Shown one piece after another: positions 20,868-22,983 of a stretch of DNA of 22,983 nt (positions are counted from its first letter, which is position 1; the number at the start of each line of letters is the position of its first letter). The notes under the pieces were generated by a model. That model was not told the DNA's origin. It searched no databases and worked only from the letters and a program-made list of their open reading frames with translations. The stretch is from contig CAZQAG010000035.1 of assembly GCA_964591295.1 (NCBI GenBank), positions 1 through 22,983 of the forward strand, written 5' to 3'. The translations under genes were made by a program, and so were the position numbers. This DNA comes from VAXT01 sp964591295. GTDB taxonomy: Bacteria > Actinomycetota > Thermoleophilia > Gaiellales > Gaiellaceae.

Positions 20868-21761
20868 TTGCGCTACCGAGTCGCCATCGCGATCGTTGCC
20901 GCCGCCTTCGCGGTGCTCCCTGCCACCGCCTCTGCGTCGCAGATAATCAACCGCAACGCGACGGGCGTGAAGCTCGCCGTGAATCGCAGCGGCGTCGCCC
21001 TGCTCACGTATCGAAGCCAGGGACGCCTCAACCACACGCTGGCCTGGGGCGCGACGAACGCGCGCACTCCGACCCGTGGCGCCAAGCAGGTCCGGTTCAA
21101 GGTGGACTACTCGGGCGGCTGGGGCTCTCGCCACAAGGACGTCTGGCGGGGGTTCAAGAACGCCTGCGGCCCGTACGACGGACCCGAGCTCCACTACCTG
21201 GTCGCTGCTTGCACAGCCCCGGACGGCTCGCATTGGGCGATCCAGAAGTGGCCGCGGCTGCTGCCTAACTTCGGCCTCCGCCCGACATTCGCCCAGAGAG
21301 CCGTGGAGCTGCACCTCTCCCATTGGTCGGGCGACCTACCGGAGTTCGTCATCAAGGTCGACTGGGTCTATCGTCGCTTCGACCACCTCTACGGCTGGCT
21401 GACCTACAAGGGCCAGGGTGTGTACGGCTTCAAGGCCACGAAGTACGGCGCGCCGTTGGACACCTGGGGCCGAAACGTGTTCATAGACACGTACAACTCA
21501 CTCTACGGACCCGGCTGGAAGCGCGAGAACGGCTTCCTGACACATCGCCCCAGCGGAGCGTTCTGCTACGGCTTCTTCCGGCACGGAACCCGGCCGATCG
21601 GCAAGGGCGACAGGTACCGGGCGACCGTGCTGGGGCCAGGAGTGACGCCGATTCTGTTCTGGCAGGGCGAGGCGCCTGGACCGTACGACCCGGAGGTCGA
21701 TGCCGTCGCCAACGACGAGCAGGCCGGCCTCTTCCCGAACGACAAGTGCCGCGTCAAGTAA
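20868..21761 (+). CDS. Secreted protein of unknown function
   Basis: The 297-residue protein has a clear signal peptide (MRYRVAIAIVAAAFAVLPATASAS). The mature part is rich in aromatic residues, Gly and Arg: GGWGSRHKDVWRGF, GSHWAIQKWPRLLPNFG, KYGAPLDTWGRNVFIDTYNS, LYGPGWKRENGFLTHRPSGAFCYGFF. It has four cysteines that could form two disulphides, and looks like a beta-rich extracellular domain. No named family or catalytic motif was recognised. TTG 20868 is chosen because AAGGGG (20856-20861) lies 6 bases upstream and the signal peptide starts there. Confidence 0.78.
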   Translation: MRYRVAIAIVAAAFAVLPATASASQIINRNATGVKLAVNRSGVALLTYRSQGRLNHTLAWGATNARTPTRGAKQVRFKVDYSGGWGSRHKDVWRGFKNACGPYDGPELHYLVAACTAPDGSHWAIQKWPRLLPNFGLRPTFAQRAVELHLSHWSGDLPEFVIKVDWVYRRFDHLYGWLTYKGQGVYGFKATKYGAPLDTWGRNVFIDTYNSLYGPGWKRENGFLTHRPSGAFCYGFFRHGTRPIGKGDRYRATVLGPGVTPILFWQGEAPGPYDPEVDAVANDEQAGLFPNDKCRVK

Positions 21762-21780
21762 CCGGGCAACCTTAGGCGCA

Positions 21781-21792
21781 TAGGATCGCCCC
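21781..21792 (+). promoter_or_regulatory. Candidate leaderless promoter of the flavin-reductase gene
   Basis: TAGGAT (21781-21786) ends 6 bases before GTG 21793 with no ribosome binding site. The -35 region would fall at the end of the preceding gene; no clear match there. Confidence 0.45.
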
Positions 21793-22257
21793 GTGGCGGG
21801 CGACGAGCTCAGGGCGTTGATGCGCGAGCTGCCCCAGCCCGTGAGTGTGGTGACGGTCGACGCGGGCGGGCAGAAAGCCGGGCTGACGGTCGTCTCGCTC
21901 GTCTCGCTCTCGCTCGAGCCGCCGCTCGTGGGGCTTGCAATCAGACACCAGGCCGCGCTCCACGAGCTGTTGCGCGAGGCCGGCGCTTTCGCAATTAGCA
22001 TCCTCGCCGCGGAGCAGGAGGGCGTGGCGCAGCACTTCGCCCGCGGGGTGCCTCCGATTGCCCTTTGGCACGGGATCGAGACGCGCGACGGCGAGCTCGG
22101 TGCCCCACTCCTGGAAGGGGCGCTCGGCTGGATCGAATGCCGCCTTGACTCCGAACACTCGACCGGCGATCACACCTTCTTCGTGGGCACCGTCGTCTCC
22201 GCGGCCCGCGGCCCGGGCCAGGTGGCCCTCGTTCACCGGCGGCAGGAATACACCTGA
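21793..22257 (+). CDS. Flavin reductase-like FMN-binding split-barrel protein
   Basis: This 154-residue protein follows the flavin reductase-like pattern: LMRELPQPVSVVTVDAGGQKAGLTVVSLVSLSLEPPLVGLAIR near the start (FMN phosphate-binding strands), FAISILAAEQEGVAQHFA in the middle, then LEGALGWIECRLDSEHSTGDHTFFVGTVV and a final LVHRRQEYT. Such proteins reduce flavin with NAD(P)H, often for a monooxygenase partner; none is nearby. GTG 21793 is chosen. It is translationally coupled to the HAD gene through a CTGA overlap. Confidence 0.87.
   Translation: MAGDELRALMRELPQPVSVVTVDAGGQKAGLTVVSLVSLSLEPPLVGLAIRHQAALHELLREAGAFAISILAAEQEGVAQHFARGVPPIALWHGIETRDGELGAPLLEGALGWIECRLDSEHSTGDHTFFVGTVVSAARGPGQVALVHRRQEYT
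22244..22256 (+). promoter_or_regulatory. Ribosome binding site and CTG start of the HAD gene
   Basis: AGGA (22244-22247) lies 6 bases before CTG 22254. This site supports CTG as the initiation codon, since the first in-frame GTG (22287) would remove the catalytic aspartates. Confidence 0.55.
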
Positions 22258-22907
22258 TCGAGGCGGTCGTCTTCGACCTGGACGGCGTGCTCCTCGATAC
22301 CGAAGAGCTCTGGGACGAGGCGCGACGGCAGATCGCCGAGGAGCGAGGCGGCCGCTGGCCAGATGACGCGCAGCGGGCGATGATGGGCATGAGCTCTCGG
22401 GAGTGGTCGCGGTACATGCACGAGGAGGTCGGCGTCCGCGACCCGCCCGAGCAGATCTCCGCCGAGGTAGTCCGGCGCCTCGAGGGCCTCTACCGGGAGC
22501 GCCTGCCGCTGATTCCCGGCGCGCTCGACGCCGTCCGGCGAATCGGCGCGCACCGGCCTCTCGCGATCGCCTCCTCGTCCAACAGCCCGCTCATCGACCT
22601 CTTCCTCGAACTGACTGGAACCGCAGGTCTCTTCCGCGCGACGGTCTCGTCCGAGGAAGTCGAGCACGGCAAGCCGGCGCCCAACGTCTACCTCGAGGCT
22701 GCACGACGACTGGGCATCGAGCCGGAGCGTTGCGCCGCCGTCGAGGACTCGGAGAACGGCCTTCGCTCGGCCGCTGCGGCCGGGATGAAGGTGATTGCGA
22801 TCCCGAACCCTGTCTTCCCGCCCGGCGACGAGGCGCTCTCGCTCGCAGCAGTCGTTCTCGCCTCTCTGGACGAGCTTCAGCCCGAGCTGGTCGAGAACCT
22901 CGCTTAG
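22254..22907 (+). CDS. HAD-superfamily phosphatase, beta-phosphoglucomutase-like
   Basis: The 217-residue protein begins (M)IEAVVFDLDGVLLDTEELW: HAD motif I with nucleophile D8 and acid/base D10. A helical cap follows (about 15-80). Motif II is IASSSNSP, motif III is the lysine of EHGKPAPNVYLEAA, and motif IV is AVEDSENGLRSA. This is the beta-phosphoglucomutase/phosphoglycolate phosphatase group; the substrate is not evident. Motif I lies upstream of every ATG, GTG or TTG in this frame after the previous gene's stop, so CTG 22254 in the CTGA overlap is the best start. The stop overlaps the stop of the next gene on the minus strand. Confidence 0.9.
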   Translation: MIEAVVFDLDGVLLDTEELWDEARRQIAEERGGRWPDDAQRAMMGMSSREWSRYMHEEVGVRDPPEQISAEVVRRLEGLYRERLPLIPGALDAVRRIGAHRPLAIASSSNSPLIDLFLELTGTAGLFRATVSSEEVEHGKPAPNVYLEAARRLGIEPERCAAVEDSENGLRSAAAAGMKVIAIPNPVFPPGDEALSLAAVVLASLDELQPELVENLA

Positions 22908-22983
22908 CGGCGGCCGACGACCAGCCGCACCGGGAAGCCGCGGCGCTTGACCGCGCCTGCCCTCGGGTTCTGGCCGATCACGC
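22904..22983 (-). CDS. Partial C-terminus of a third PASTA-tailed protein
   Basis: Only the last 25 codons and stop are in the window. They read VIGQNPRAGAVKRRGFPVRL then VVGRR, nearly the same as the end of the propeller protein (VLSQNPRPGAVKRRGFPVKL then VVGRR). A block of 29 bases (22930-22958, reading accgggaagccgcgg...) is shared with positions 158-186. The rest of the gene lies beyond the right edge. Its TAA (22906-22904) overlaps the TAG of the HAD gene. Confidence 0.85.
   Translation of the reverse strand, partial: VIGQNPRAGAVKRRGFPVRLVVGRR

Noticed and set aside
22904..22983. Non-coding tail after the HAD gene
   Set aside because: The minus-strand reading matches the PASTA C-terminus of the first gene almost residue for residue, so it is a partial gene.

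Overview
The window is about 23 kb of very GC-rich DNA. Its features point to an actinobacterium, most likely class Thermoleophilia (Gaiellales or Solirubrobacterales relatives): GTG and TTG starts are common, several genes look leaderless, there is an actinobacterial PspA/PspAB/HtpX neighbourhood, and secreted proteins carry long polyproline linkers ending in one very basic PASTA domain. This placement is inferred from gene style; there is no rRNA here to confirm it.

Layout: (1) positions 1-50 hold the 5' part of a tRNA-Ala(CGC), minus strand, cut by the window edge. (2) 132-7087, minus strand, encodes two large secreted proteins: a BNR-type beta-propeller and a metzincin protease with two extra tandem beta repeats. 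Both end in polyproline plus PASTA. A third, partial PASTA tail enters at 22904-22983. (3) 7181-9475 holds a secreted M28-type peptidase, a VapBC-like toxin-antitoxin pair and a metallo-beta-lactamase-fold hydrolase. (4) 9537-13884 is an envelope-stress neighbourhood: PspA, a bicupin, a Xre/RES toxin-antitoxin pair, PspAB and HtpX. (5) 13902-17129 looks like one plus-strand unit: a polytopic membrane protein, a lipoprotein cytochrome c, SerRS overlapping it by 4 bases, three 25-bp palindromic repeats, and tRNA-Ser(UGA). (6) 17136-19060 has a truncated DnaJ with a C-terminal membrane anchor and, divergently, a proline-rich surface protein. (7) 19114-20776 has a principal-type sigma-70 factor, an intergenic region with palindromic repeats, and a small unknown gene. 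(8) 20868-22907 has a secreted unknown protein, a flavin-reductase-like protein and a HAD phosphatase.

Points of most interest: two genes (vapC-like and HAD) whose catalytic N-termini can only be reached from CTG codons, each inside a CTGA stop/start overlap; four or more genes with a TANNNT element 6-7 bases before the start codon, suggesting leaderless mRNAs; 17-bp palindromes centred on GTCWGAC in two intergenic regions; a leader with mutually exclusive hairpins before the beta-propeller gene; and PspA separated from PspAB-HtpX by a bicupin and a RES/Xre module. All calls come from reading the sequence and translations; no database search was run.
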